This document shows positions 41,476 through 51,100 of a stretch of 52,114 nucleotides of DNA, piece by piece. Under the pieces are notes generated by a model. The model made no database searches, was not told where the DNA came from, and saw only the letters and a program-made list of their open reading frames with translations. The position numbers and the translations under genes are program-made. Numbering within the stretch: position 1 is the first letter of the stretch; every line of letters starts with the position of its first letter. This DNA comes from Maritimibacter sp. (GTDB lineage: Bacteria; Pseudomonadota; Alphaproteobacteria; Rhodobacterales; Rhodobacteraceae), in the NCBI GenBank assembly GCA_011389895.1, contig JAABTN010000019.1:1-52114 (forward strand). Reading direction: 5' to 3'.

Positions 41476-42412
41476 GCCCCGTTCCTTCCATGGTCTTCGC
41501 CTCGGCGCGCGCGATATCGCCCATCACCTGATACGCCACGCCAAGCGCGATGGCCGCTGGATGTTTGCCCAATGTCTTGTCCCCGATCGGGCAGCGGATG
41601 GTGTCGATCGCCCGCGCGTCGTGCCCGGCATTGGCGAGGCGTTTGCGAAACCGCGCCCATTTGGTGTCGGACCCGATCAGCCCGGCCCCCGCGACCCCGC
41701 GTGTCAAAAGCCCGTCGCAGATGGCAAGGTCCAGCGCGTGGGAATAGGTCATCACGACATGATGCGCCGCGCGGGGGGCGAGGCGGGTGGCAGAGGCGAT
41801 ATCGGGGGCGGGCAGGGTCGTGACGCCGTTTGGAACCTCGGTCGGGAACCGCTCCGGGCCAGTGTCAATCCACGTGATGGTAAGGCCAGGAAGGGCGTTG
41901 AGCGCGGTGACAAGCGCGCGGCCCACGTGGCCCGCGCCCCAGATCCAAACGGGGGTGGTGGCCGGTGTGATCGGCTCGACCATCCAGCCGTCCACCAGCG
42001 TCGGCAAGGGGCGCTCACCCCGGTCGCGGGCGCGGGCCAGAAGGCGCGTGACGGCGAGCGGCGGGGTGGCGTCGCCGGTCACGGCGCGCGCGGCAATGTC
42101 GCCTTCGGGCAGCTCGTCGAGCCGTTCGCGCACAAGCGTGACACGTCCGCCGCAGCATTGGCCCATGTCGGGTCCGAGCGCGTGGCTGGTGATCGCCGCC
42201 CGCCCGCCGTCCGCGAGCATCCGGCGCGCGGATTTCAGCGCCTCGAATTCGAGGGTGCCACCGCCGATGGTGCCGGCCATGCCGTCGGCCCAGACGATCA
42301 TGGACGCGCCCGCTTCGCGCGGGGCCGAGCCCGCGGTGTCGGCCACGACAACCCGGACGACCGGACCGTGTTTTGCGATCAGGGCCGCGTATGTATCGCG
42401 CTCAAAGCTCAT
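41447..42412 (-). CDS. xdhC: Xanthine dehydrogenase accessory protein XdhC
   Basis: 321 aa. XdhC binds molybdenum cofactor and helps insert the sulfurated form into the XdhB subunit. The N-terminal VVVADTAGSAPREAGASMIVW and GTIGGGTLEFEAL and the C-terminal Rossmann-like part (VWIWGAGHVGRALV, TYSHALDLAICDGLL, IRCPIGDKTLGKHPAAIALGVA) are diagnostic. It overlaps xdhB by four bases upstream and the ABC ATPase by 29 bases downstream. That physically links xanthine oxidation to the transporter. Confidence 0.94.
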   Translation of the reverse strand: MSFERDTYAALIAKHGPVVRVVVADTAGSAPREAGASMIVWADGMAGTIGGGTLEFEALKSARRMLADGGRAAITSHALGPDMGQCCGGRVTLVRERLDELPEGDIAARAVTGDATPPLAVTRLLARARDRGERPLPTLVDGWMVEPITPATTPVWIWGAGHVGRALVTALNALPGLTITWIDTGPERFPTEVPNGVTTLPAPDIASATRLAPRAAHHVVMTYSHALDLAICDGLLTRGVAGAGLIGSDTKWARFRKRLANAGHDARAIDTIRCPIGDKTLGKHPAAIALGVAYQVMGDIARAEAKTMEGTGHDNRRLSGA

Positions 42413-44685
42413 TTCGCGGCCCGCTTGGCGGCGAAGAACAGGCGTTCCGGCGTGGCCGGGGCATGGAGGTTCGGATAGGTTTCGCCACAGGCCGCCGCCG
42501 CGTGCGACAGCGCGAGGAAGGCCGAGATCCCCAGCATCAGGGGCGGCTCGCCCACCGCTTTTGACCGGTAGATCGTCGGCACGTGGTTCTTGCCGTTCCA
42601 GAGCGCGATGTTGAACACCTCGGGGCGGTCCGAGCAGGCCGGGATCTTGTAGGTCGAGGGGGCATGGGTGCGCAGCCGCCCGGTGTCGTCCCAGACCAGT
42701 TCCTCGGTCGTGAGCCAGCCTGCACCCTGCACGTATCCCCCCTCGATCTGGCCGATGTCGATTGCCGGGTTCAAAGATTGACCCGCGTCATGGAGGATGT
42801 CGCACCGCAGGATGCGGTTCTCGCCGGTCAGCCGATCCATGACCACCTCGGTCACCGCCGCCCCGTGGGCAAAGTAGTAAAAGGGGTTGCCCCGTCCAAT
42901 CGTGCGGTCCCAAGAGATATCGGGCGTGGCGTAGAACCCGGTGGCAGACAGGCTGACCCGGTTTTCATGGCACAGGCGCGCGACGTCGCGGAAGGTGAGA
43001 ATCTCCTGCCCCACGCTGACTTTGCCGCCCTTGAATTTCACCTCGCGCGGCTTGGCCTGATACAACTGGCCCATGAGCCTTGCCATGCGCCCCCGGATTT
43101 CGTCCACGGCGGCCTTGACCGCCATCCCGTTGAGGTCCGAGCCAGAGCTGGCGGCGGTGGCCGAGGTATTGGGCACCTTGCCGGTATCGGTGGCCGTGAT
43201 GCGCACGTCCCCGATGCCGATCCCGAATCCGGAGGCCGCGACCTGCGCGACCTTCTGAAACAGGCCCTGGCCCATCTCGGTGCCGCCGTGGTTGATGGTG
43301 ATCGACCCATCGGAATAGACATTCACCAAAGCCCCGGCCTGGTTCATCTGGGTGAGGGTGAAGCTGATTCCGAATTTCACAGGGGTCAGCGCGATGCCGC
43401 GCTTGAGCGTTTCGTTCTCATCGTTCCACGTCGCCACCGCCCCGCGCCGGGTGTGGTAGTCGCTGCTCTCGACCAGCGTCTTGACCATGTCGGGCAGGAT
43501 GAAACCCTTGACCGGCTGGCCATAGGGCGTCTCTTGCACCTTTGACTTGGTGTAGAAATTGCGTTGCCGCACCACCAGCGGATCAAGGCCCAGCTGGTGT
43601 GCGACGTGGTCAACCACCCGCTCGATCCCCATCACGCCCTGCGGGCCGCCGAAGCCGCGAAAGGCGGTGGCCGAGCAGGTGTTGGTTTTAAGCCGGTGTG
43701 ACGTGATGCGCACGTTGGGCAGGTAATAGGCATTGTCGGCATGCAGCATGGCGCGGTCGGCCACGGGCAGCGACAGGTCCATGGACCAGCCGCAGCGCAC
43801 GAATTGGTCAAACTCGACGGCAAGGAACCGCCCCCGTTTATCCACCCCTGCCTTGTAGCGGATCTTGAAATCATGGCGTTTGCCGGTGATGACCATGTCG
43901 TCATCGCGATCATAGCGCATCTTGCAGGGCTGACCGGTCAGATGGGCCGCGACCGCGCAGGCAATGGCCAAGGCGTTGCCTTGACTTTCCTTGCCGCCGA
44001 ACCCGCCGCCCATGCGCCGGGTTTCAACGCGCACCGCGTGAAACGGCACGGCCAGCGCCTCGGCAACCTTGTGCTGGATCTCGGTGGGGTGCTGGGTCGA
44101 GGATTTGACCACCATGTCCCCGTTGTCTTGGGGTTCTGCAAGGCTGACCTGCCCTTCGAGATAGAAATGCTCCTGCCCGCCGATCTCGATCTCGCCCTCG
44201 ATCACATGGTCGGCCTCGGGCATGACCGCTTCGGCGTCGCCCCGCGCCCATGTAAGCGGGCCGCCTTCGAAATAGGAGCGCAGGCTCACAGCCTGGTCAA
44301 TGGTGAGAATGGCGTCCTTGGCGCTGATCTCGACCTTGGCCCGTGCGGCAGCTTCGCGCGCGGCGCGGTGGCTGGTCGCGATGACGAGAAAGATCGGCTG
44401 GCCGTGGTAATGCACCTCGCCCGTGGCCAGAAGCGGCTCGTCATGGGCGGCGCTGGAAATGTCGTTCACATGCGGCAGGTCGGCGGCGGTGAGAACGCGG
44501 ACGACGCCGGGGGCGGTGCGCACCTCGGTCAGATCGACCGCGGTGATGACGCCCCGCGCGACCTTTGACAGCCCGAAAGCGAGATGCAGGCACCCTGTGG
44601 GGACCGGCAGATCGTCGATATAGCGGGCCGCGCCGGTGACATGCAGCGTGGCACTGTCGTGGGCAAGGGCTTTCCCCATCGTCAT
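42409..44685 (-). CDS. xdhB: Xanthine dehydrogenase molybdopterin-binding subunit
   Basis: 758 aa. The large subunit holds the molybdenum site that oxidises hypoxanthine and xanthine toward urate. Seen are [12 protein letters not shown] at the N-terminus, [27 protein letters not shown], the substrate arginine in [12 protein letters not shown], the [14 protein letters not shown] cofactor segment, and the catalytic glutamate in [12 protein letters not shown] near the C-terminus. Four-base overlaps with xdhA upstream and xdhC downstream place it in the middle of one transcript. All key residues appear intact. Confidence 0.96.
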   Translation of the reverse strand: MTMGKALAHDSATLHVTGAARYIDDLPVPTGCLHLAFGLSKVARGVITAVDLTEVRTAPGVVRVLTAADLPHVNDISSAAHDEPLLATGEVHYHGQPIFLVIATSHRAAREAAARAKVEISAKDAILTIDQAVSLRSYFEGGPLTWARGDAEAVMPEADHVIEGEIEIGGQEHFYLEGQVSLAEPQDNGDMVVKSSTQHPTEIQHKVAEALAVPFHAVRVETRRMGGGFGGKESQGNALAIACAVAAHLTGQPCKMRYDRDDDMVITGKRHDFKIRYKAGVDKRGRFLAVEFDQFVRCGWSMDLSLPVADRAMLHADNAYYLPNVRITSHRLKTNTCSATAFRGFGGPQGVMGIERVVDHVAHQLGLDPLVVRQRNFYTKSKVQETPYGQPVKGFILPDMVKTLVESSDYHTRRGAVATWNDENETLKRGIALTPVKFGISFTLTQMNQAGALVNVYSDGSITINHGGTEMGQGLFQKVAQVAASGFGIGIGDVRITATDTGKVPNTSATAASSGSDLNGMAVKAAVDEIRGRMARLMGQLYQAKPREVKFKGGKVSVGQEILTFRDVARLCHENRVSLSATGFYATPDISWDRTIGRGNPFYYFAHGAAVTEVVMDRLTGENRILRCDILHDAGQSLNPAIDIGQIEGGYVQGAGWLTTEELVWDDTGRLRTHAPSTYKIPACSDRPEVFNIALWNGKNHVPTIYRSKAVGEPPLMLGISAFLALSHAAAACGETYPNLHAPATPERLFFAAKRAAK

Positions 44686-46058
44686 AGCGCCACCTCGCGC
44701 ACATCGGTGGACATGTCCTGATCTTCAAGCCAGTAGCGTTCAAGCATGTTGGCGGCGGCCTCAAGCCGATAGCCTGACGAGGCGCGCATGTCTGTCATCG
44801 GTTTGAAATCCTCGGCAAAGGACCATTTCGCCTTGCGGATCGTGTCCCGCGTCCAGGGTTTGCCGATCAGGGCGGCCTCGACCGCCGCCGCGCGCATCGG
44901 GGTGCCCGCCATGCCGCCAAAGGCGATGCGGGCCGATGTCACCTTGTCGTTGGCGAGGGTGATGTTGAAGGCCCCGAGCACGGCGGAAATGTCCTGATCG
45001 AAGCGTTTCGAAAGCTTGTAGACCTTGAGCCGGTCCGGGCTGTTATCGCGGGGGATCACCACGGCCTCGACGAATTCGCCGGTGTCGCGGTCCTGTTTGC
45101 CGTAGTCGATGAAGAAATCCTCAAGCGGGATCTCGCGGGTGTTGTCGCCCTTGCGAAGCTGCACCATCGCGCCCAGCGCGATGAGCGGCGGCGGGGTGTC
45201 CCCGATGGGCGACCCGTTGGCAATGTTGCCGCCCACGGTGGCGGCGGCGCGCACCTGGGCCGAGGCGAAGCGGTCGAGCATGGCGGCGAAATGTGGGTGG
45301 TGCTTTTGCATCGCAAGGCGCAGCGCCTCCACGGTCGCGACCGCGCCGATGCGGATCATGTAAGGCGCGATCTCGATGCGCTGCATCTCGCGGATGCGGT
45401 TGAGAAAAATCACGGTGCCAAGGTCGCGCATGGATTTGTTGACCCAAAGCCCCACATCGGTCGCCCCGGCCACCAGCGTGGCGTCGGGGTGCGCGGTCAG
45501 AAGGTCGGCCAGGGCCTCGGTCGAAGTGGGTTGAAAATCGTTGACCGCAGGCCCCATTTCCGGGCCTTCGGGCAGCGCGCGCAGCCATTTCGGCACCGGG
45601 TGACGCGCGGCATTCGCGGCGGCGCGCACGATCGGCGCGTAGCCGGTGCAGCGGCACAGGTTACCGGCCAATTGCAGGTCGTGGTCCTTTTCACCGCTGA
45701 TCTGCCCTGCGGCGAGCGAGACCACGAAGCCCGGGGTGCAGAACCCGCATTGCGACCCGTGGTGGTCGACCATGGCGCTTTGCACCGGGTGCAGATCGCC
45801 CTCGGGCGAAGCGAGACCTTCGACCGTGGTTAGCGCTTTGCCGTTGATCTGTGGCAGAAACAGGATGCAGCCGTTCAAGGGGTGCGTGCCGGAATGGTCG
45901 GTGACCATCACCGTGCAGGCCCCGCAATCGCCTTCGTTGCACCCTTCTTTCGTTCCGGTAAGCCCCCGGGTTTCACGCAGCCAATCCAGCACGGTTGTCG
46001 TAGGGTCGACTCCGCGCAGGTTGACGGTCTCTCCATTGAGAAGAAACGCGATATCCAT
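44682..46058 (-). CDS. xdhA: Xanthine dehydrogenase small subunit (2Fe-2S and FAD)
   Basis: 458 aa. Two 2Fe-2S clusters are set in the N-terminal 150 residues: C40, C45, C48 and C64 ([16 protein letters not shown]), then C104, C107, C135 and C137 ([15 protein letters not shown]). The FAD domain follows from about residue 170, with FAD-contact motifs [17 protein letters not shown] and [14 protein letters not shown]. It takes electrons from the molybdenum subunit and passes them to NAD. It is first in the large minus-strand unit, and its 269-bp upstream region is shared with a divergent gene. Confidence 0.96.
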   Translation of the reverse strand: MDIAFLLNGETVNLRGVDPTTTVLDWLRETRGLTGTKEGCNEGDCGACTVMVTDHSGTHPLNGCILFLPQINGKALTTVEGLASPEGDLHPVQSAMVDHHGSQCGFCTPGFVVSLAAGQISGEKDHDLQLAGNLCRCTGYAPIVRAAANAARHPVPKWLRALPEGPEMGPAVNDFQPTSTEALADLLTAHPDATLVAGATDVGLWVNKSMRDLGTVIFLNRIREMQRIEIAPYMIRIGAVATVEALRLAMQKHHPHFAAMLDRFASAQVRAAATVGGNIANGSPIGDTPPPLIALGAMVQLRKGDNTREIPLEDFFIDYGKQDRDTGEFVEAVVIPRDNSPDRLKVYKLSKRFDQDISAVLGAFNITLANDKVTSARIAFGGMAGTPMRAAAVEAALIGKPWTRDTIRKAKWSFAEDFKPMTDMRASSGYRLEAAANMLERYWLEDQDMSTDVREVAL

Positions 46059-46327
46059 CCCTGTGTGTCCCGCCGCTTTACCCTTGGTTCTTGTTCGCAG
46101 CCGGGTCTCGATGCGGCATAGAGCCCCGACCTCGGCAGCAAAGCGCAGAAAATGGTCCGAGTCTACCCGGGTGCTGAAAGATGAAGCATCGCGGGCCGGT
46201 GATTATGCCGGGTTTTTGGCCTCTCCTGTCGAGAATGCCGGGAATTTGGGCAGACCGCAGGTCTCGCGGTGGGGTGGGAGCGGCGCATTCCGGTTGCGGT
46301 GCGGGCCGTGGGGTCGCAGGATGGGGC
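46059..46327. promoter_or_regulatory. Upstream region of xdhA and the divergent DUF6544-like gene
   Basis: 269 bp with no credible gene. It must hold the promoter of the long xdh-transporter unit and probably that of the DUF6544-like gene. I found no convincing -35/-10 pair, purine riboswitch or perfect palindrome in it. Confidence 0.4.
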
Positions 46328-47146
46328 ATGGTTCGTCTTGCTTTGATCACGCTTCTGACCGTGCTCGGGTTGACCGTGGTGGCCGGGTTGGCGCTGGCGG
46401 TGCAATTCGCGGTGGCCATCGGGATGCGGCGGCGCGCCTTGCGTGCAGTTTCCGTCGGACCCGATCGCACGGATTTGCCCCCAAAGCTCGCAGACTTCGC
46501 GATGCGGGGGCTGGCAGGTGATTCCCCGGCAGCGGCGGCCCGGATCACCCAGCAGGTCGAGATGATCCGCGCCCCGGGGGCCAACTGGTCCCCGATGCGT
46601 GCGCGACACCTGATGTCGGCGGGCACGGCGGCCTTCGTCTGGGTCGCGCGGCAGGACAAGGGCATCTTGCCGCTGGTGCGGGTGCTCGATGCCTATGATC
46701 CGACGCGCGGTGGAGTTCTCGCGGTGCGCCTCTTTGGGGCCTTTCCGGTCGGCACCATGCGCGGCGCCGAGATGGACCGGGCCGAGGCGATGCGCTACCT
46801 CGCGGAATTGCCGTGGTTCCCGGACGCGATCCTGACAAACGGCGATATCCGCTGGTCCGAGACGACAGACGGGGTCGAGGCGTCCCTGTCCACCAAGGGC
46901 GGCGATGCGCAGGTGGCCTTCACCTTCGACAGCGCGGGCGACATCACCACCATGGTCGCCAAGGACCGCCCCGCCCAGACGCCCGAGGGGGCCACCGTCA
47001 ACCTCGACTGGAAGGGCACGATGGACGATTACGGCATCATCGGCGCGCGCCGCGTGCCGCGCCAGGTTGAGGTCGGATATATCCACGACATCGGGTACGC
47101 GCCCTATTTCCGCGGGTGGCTGACCGAATACGACCTTCTGCGCTGA
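46328..47146 (+). CDS. DUF6544-like membrane-anchored protein
   Basis: 272 aa from ATG 46328, which follows AGGATGGGG; earlier in-frame codons give Arg/Gly-rich sequence with no support. One N-terminal membrane helix (MVRLALITLLTVLGLTVVAG) anchors the protein. The rest matches the DUF6544 pattern as I recall it: WSPMRARHLMSAGTAAFVW, DPTRGGVLAVRLFG, AMRYLAELPWFPDAILTNGDIRW, and LDWKGTMDDYGIIGARRVP then VEVGY. No enzymatic motif is visible. It is divergent from xdhA and converges with an SRPBCC gene, three bases apart. Function unknown. Confidence 0.72.
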   Translation: MVRLALITLLTVLGLTVVAGLALAVQFAVAIGMRRRALRAVSVGPDRTDLPPKLADFAMRGLAGDSPAAAARITQQVEMIRAPGANWSPMRARHLMSAGTAAFVWVARQDKGILPLVRVLDAYDPTRGGVLAVRLFGAFPVGTMRGAEMDRAEAMRYLAELPWFPDAILTNGDIRWSETTDGVEASLSTKGGDAQVAFTFDSAGDITTMVAKDRPAQTPEGATVNLDWKGTMDDYGIIGARRVPRQVEVGYIHDIGYAPYFRGWLTEYDLLR

Positions 47147-47149
47147 GGG

Positions 47150-47623
47150 TCAGAGACGTTTGGCGAGATCGTCAAGCTGCTCAAGCGCGGTGCCCCATCC
47201 CTCGTGAAAGCCCATCTTCTCGTGCTCGGCCTTTTGCGCCGGGTCGGTGTGCATCGCGATCGCGCGCAGGCGTGTGCCGGTGTCGATGGCATCAAGGATA
47301 TAGGCCCCGACCATGAACCCCGATCCCCTTGGCTTGTAGCCGGGGTGAAAGTGATCGGTGAACACGAAATGCTTGTGGGGTTCGGCGGTGAGCACGCAGC
47401 CCGGCCCCTCGTCCATCGTCTCGCCATCTGGCCCGACCATCGGGGTGTGAAACGCCCCGCCGGGAACCGGGTCGACCACGGCATCGACCACCTTGTAGGG
47501 GCGCGGGCAAAACCATTGCTCCAACAGGTCCGCTTCGGTCAGGCAGCGCCAGACCGTGAGGGTCGAGGCCGCGATGTCGCGGGTCAGTTCGAGATCGGTC
47601 TCGGGGTTGATATCAAAGTTCAT
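47150..47623 (-). CDS. SRPBCC-family (AHSA1-like) protein
   Basis: 157 aa. The START/Bet v 1-like fold is indicated by LTRDIAASTLTVWRCLTEADLLEQWFCP at the N-terminus, PGGAFHTPMVGPDG in the middle, and the C-terminal helix EHEKMGFHEGWGTALEQLDDL. Such AHSA1-like proteins bind a hydrophobic ligand in a deep pocket. Its start overlaps the stop of the ArsR gene by four bases, the standard ArsR-SRPBCC pairing, so the regulator controls it. The ligand is unknown in most members. Confidence 0.92.
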   Translation of the reverse strand: MNFDINPETDLELTRDIAASTLTVWRCLTEADLLEQWFCPRPYKVVDAVVDPVPGGAFHTPMVGPDGETMDEGPGCVLTAEPHKHFVFTDHFHPGYKPRGSGFMVGAYILDAIDTGTRLRAIAMHTDPAQKAEHEKMGFHEGWGTALEQLDDLAKRL

Positions 47624-48006
47624 GATGCGCGGTCCTTCTGGTCTGGTTCTGCGTCACTCTCAGGGTCTCGGGCAAACGGGTGAGCGCTTTTCTCCAAGCC
47701 TTCGGCAAGGGTCGAGAGCCGATCCAACCGGCTGCCCCAAACCCGTTTCTGCCCCGCCAGCCATGTATCGACCGGGTCGAAGGCCTCGGGTCTGAGCGAG
47801 ACGATCCTTTGGCGGCCTTGTTTGCGCGTTGTGACCAATCCTGCGTCCTGTAGCCGGTCGATATGCTTCATGAAGGACGGAAGCGCCATGTCGTGGGGCC
47901 CCGCCAATTCCTTCACCGGGGCCTCGCCGTGGGCGAGCCGTTCAACCACCGCCCGGCGTGTCGGGTCGGCAAGGGTGGCGAAGAGGGTGTCGATTATGTT
48001 AGCCAT
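47620..48006 (-). CDS. ArsR/SmtB-family transcriptional regulator
   Basis: 128 aa winged-helix repressor. LFATLADPTRRAVVERLAHGEAPVKEL and MALPSFMKHIDRLQDAGLVTTRKQGRQRIVSLRPEA sections are the ArsR DNA-binding domain. It lacks the CxC metal site of true arsenic or zinc sensors, as is usual for the group paired with SRPBCC proteins. The first codons lie inside the inverted repeat TTAGC-N6-GCTAA (47999-48014), and a second copy lies 50 bp upstream, so it probably represses its own two-gene unit. It is divergent from dnaE. Confidence 0.93.
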   Translation of the reverse strand: MANIIDTLFATLADPTRRAVVERLAHGEAPVKELAGPHDMALPSFMKHIDRLQDAGLVTTRKQGRQRIVSLRPEAFDPVDTWLAGQKRVWGSRLDRLSTLAEGLEKSAHPFARDPESDAEPDQKDRAS

Positions 48007-48014
48007 GAAGCTAA
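47999..48014. promoter_or_regulatory. Operator 1 TTAGC-N6-GCTAA over the arsR start codon
   Basis: TTAGC at 47999-48003 and GCTAA at 48010-48014 are exact inverted arms with a 6-base spacer; one more base pair on each side (G...C) extends the arms to six. The arsR start codon lies within the spacer. A bound dimer here would block translation start or transcription of the arsR-SRPBCC unit. Confidence 0.75.
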
Positions 48015-48048
48015 CTTTTCACCACGGCACGAGTCGGTCAAGCTTCAA

Positions 48049-48064
48049 TTAGCCTTTGGGCTAA
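48049..48064. promoter_or_regulatory. Operator 2 TTAGC-N6-GCTAA upstream of arsR and dnaE
   Basis: TTAGC at 48049-48053 and GCTAA at 48060-48064 repeat the same arms and the same 6-base spacer as operator 1, exactly 50 bp away. That distance is close to five helical turns, so both dimers could sit on one face. The site is about 100 bp upstream of dnaE, and an effect on dnaE is possible but not shown. Confidence 0.75.
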
Positions 48065-48167
48065 GTTTTTCGGTGTCGTGCCGTCAACGCGCTCCGCAGA
48101 TGCCGGGAAATGATCGCTGCCCGATTTGGGACTTTCACCGGCGCCGCGGCACACTTACTGTTTCCGC

Positions 48168-51100
48168 ATGTCCGCTTCATCTCCCCGATTCATTCATCTT
48201 CGCGTCCACACGGAATACTCACTTCTCGAAGGGGCGGTGCCGGTCAAGAAACTGCCGGGCCTGTGCGAGAAGATGGCGATGCCCGCCGTCGCCATGACCG
48301 ATACCAACAACATGTTCGCCGCACTGGAATTCAGCGTGACGGCGAGTGCAGCGGGCGTGCAGCCGATCATCGGCTGCCAGGTCGACGTGGCCTATCACGA
48401 GGCTGATCCGGGCGAACAGGCCCGCGCGGCGGCGCCGGTGGTTCTGCTGGCCCAGAACGATCACGGGTATCGCAACCTGATGAAGCTCAATTCCCGGCTT
48501 TACCTCGACAAACACGGCGCGCTTCCAAGCGTGACGCTGGCGGAACTTGAAGAGCACAGCGACGGGTTGATCTGCCTCACCGGCGGGGCCGATGGGCCGG
48601 TTGGCCAATGGCTTCAACTCGGCCATCGCACCCGGGCAAAGGCGCTCATGGACTGGTTCCATCGGGTTTACGAAGACCGGCTTTATATCGAGCTTCAGCG
48701 TCATCCCGGCGAGGGCGGGCAGCCCACCGAGTCCGAGCAGAAAACCGAACGCGGGTTCGTCGAAATGGCCTATGCCATGGATATTCCGCTGGTCGCCACC
48801 AACGACGTCTATTTCCCCCGGACCGAGCTTTACGAGGCGCATGATGCGCTGATCTGTATCGCAGACGGGGCCTATGTCGACCAGCAGGAGCCGCGTCGCC
48901 GCCTGACCCCGCAGCATTACTTCAAGAGCCCGCAGGAAATGGTGACGCTTTTCGCCGATCTGCCGGAGGCGGTGGACAACACGGTCGAAATCGCAAAACG
49001 CTGCGCCTTCATGGCCACCACACGCGATCCGATCCTGCCCCGGTTCGCCGATGACGAGGTCGAGGAATTGCGCAGGCAGGCGTTGGAGGGGCTTGAGGCG
49101 CGGCTTGCCGTGATCGAACCTGCCGCCCCGCGCGAGGCCTATGACAAGCGCTTGGACTTCGAGCTTGGGATCATCGAGCAGATGGGGTTCCCCGGCTATT
49201 TCCTGATCGTGGCCGATTTCATCAAGTGGTCGAAGGACAACAAGATACCCGTAGGGCCGGGCCGGGGGTCAGGGGCCGGGTCGCTGGTCGCCTATGCCCT
49301 GACCATCACCGATCTCGATCCCCTGCGCTATTCGCTTCTGTTCGAACGCTTCCTGAACCCCGAGCGCGTTTCGATGCCGGATTTCGACATCGACTTCTGC
49401 ATGGACCGGCGCGAAGAGACGATCCAGTACGTGCAAGAGACATACGGGCGCGACAAGGTGGGGCAGATCATCACCTTCGGCGCGCTTTTGTCCAAGGCCG
49501 CGGTGCGCGACGTGGGCCGGGTGTTGCAAATGCCTTATGGGCAGGTCGACCGGCTGTCGAAGCTGATCCCGGTCGAAGGGGTCAAACCGGTGTCGATAGA
49601 GCAGGCCCTGAAGGATGAGCCGCGCCTGCGCGAGGAGGCCGAGGCGGAAGAGGTCGTGGACCGGCTTTTGCGCTATGGCCAGCAGGTCGAAGGGCTGTTG
49701 CGAAATGCCTCGACCCACGCGGCGGGCGTGGTGATCGGGGACCGGCCGCTGGACGAATTGGTGCCGCTCTACCAGGATCCGCGCTCGGACATGCCGGCGA
49801 CGCAGTTCAACATGAAATGGGTCGAGCAGGCCGGCCTGGTGAAATTCGATTTCCTCGGTCTGAAAACACTCACGGTGGTTCAGAACGCCATCGACCTCAT
49901 CCACGGGCAGGGGCGCGATCTGCACACCGCGCCGGACGGGAGCCGGATCTATGAACCTGCTGAGGGTGGCGAGAACCAGATCAACCTGATTCCGCTGGAT
50001 GATCCGAAAACCTATGAGCTTTATGCCCGGGCGAAAACGGTGGCGGTGTTCCAGGTGGAATCGACCGGCATGATGGACGCGCTGCGGCGGATGAAGCCGA
50101 CCTGCATCGAAGATATCGTCGCGCTGGTGGCGCTTTATCGCCCCGGCCCGATGGAGAACATCCCGACCTATTGCGAGGTGAAGAACGGGCTGCGCGAGAT
50201 CGAGAGCGTTCATCCCCTGATCGACCATATCCTTGAAGAAACCCAAGGCATCATCGTCTACCAGGAACAGGTGATGCAGATCGCACAGGTCATGGCGGGC
50301 TACAGCCTGGGCGAAGCTGACCTTTTGCGCCGCGCCATGGGCAAGAAAATTCGCGAAGCGATGGACGCCGAGCGCCCGAAATTCGAAGCGGGGGCGGCCA
50401 AGAACGGGGTCGACAAGAAGAAGGCGAGCGAGGTCTTCGACCTTCTCGAAAAATTCGCCAACTACGGCTTCAACAAATCCCATGCCGCCGCCTATGCGGT
50501 GGTGAGTTACCAGACAGCCTGGCTCAAGGCGAACCATCCGGTCGAATTCATGGCGGGCGTGATGAATTGCGATATCCACCTGACCGACAAGCTGGGCGTC
50601 TATGCCGAGGAGGTGCGTCGGGGGCTTGAGATCGAGATCGTGCCGCCCTGCGTGAACCGGTCGTTGGCCGCCTTCAGCGTCAAGGATGGCAAGGTGGTCT
50701 ACGGTCTGGGCGCGCTGAAGAATGTCGGACTTGAGGCGATGAAGCTGATCACCGAGGCGCGCGGAGACGGCGATTTCGTGACGCTCTACGATCTCGCCCG
50801 GCGCGTCGATCTCAAGCGCGTCGGCAAGCGACCGTTGGAGATGCTGGCGCGGGCCGGGGCGTTTGACGTGCTGGACGCGAACCGGCGGCGCGTGTTCGAC
50901 AGCCTCGACGCGCTGGTGGCCTATTCGGCGGCGATCCATGAACAACGCGCCAGCGCACAGGTGTCGCTGTTCGGTGAAGCGGGCGATGACCTGCCCGAAC
51001 CACGGCTGTCCAATGTGCCCGACTGGCTGCCCAACGAACGGCTCGCGGAAGAGCACAAGGCAATCGGCTTCTACCTGTCCGGGCATCCGCTGGACGATTA

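Noticed and set aside
46078..46665. 195-codon minus-strand frame running into the xdhA upstream region
   Set aside because: It overlaps the DUF6544-like gene in antisense and has a composition typical of shadow frames.
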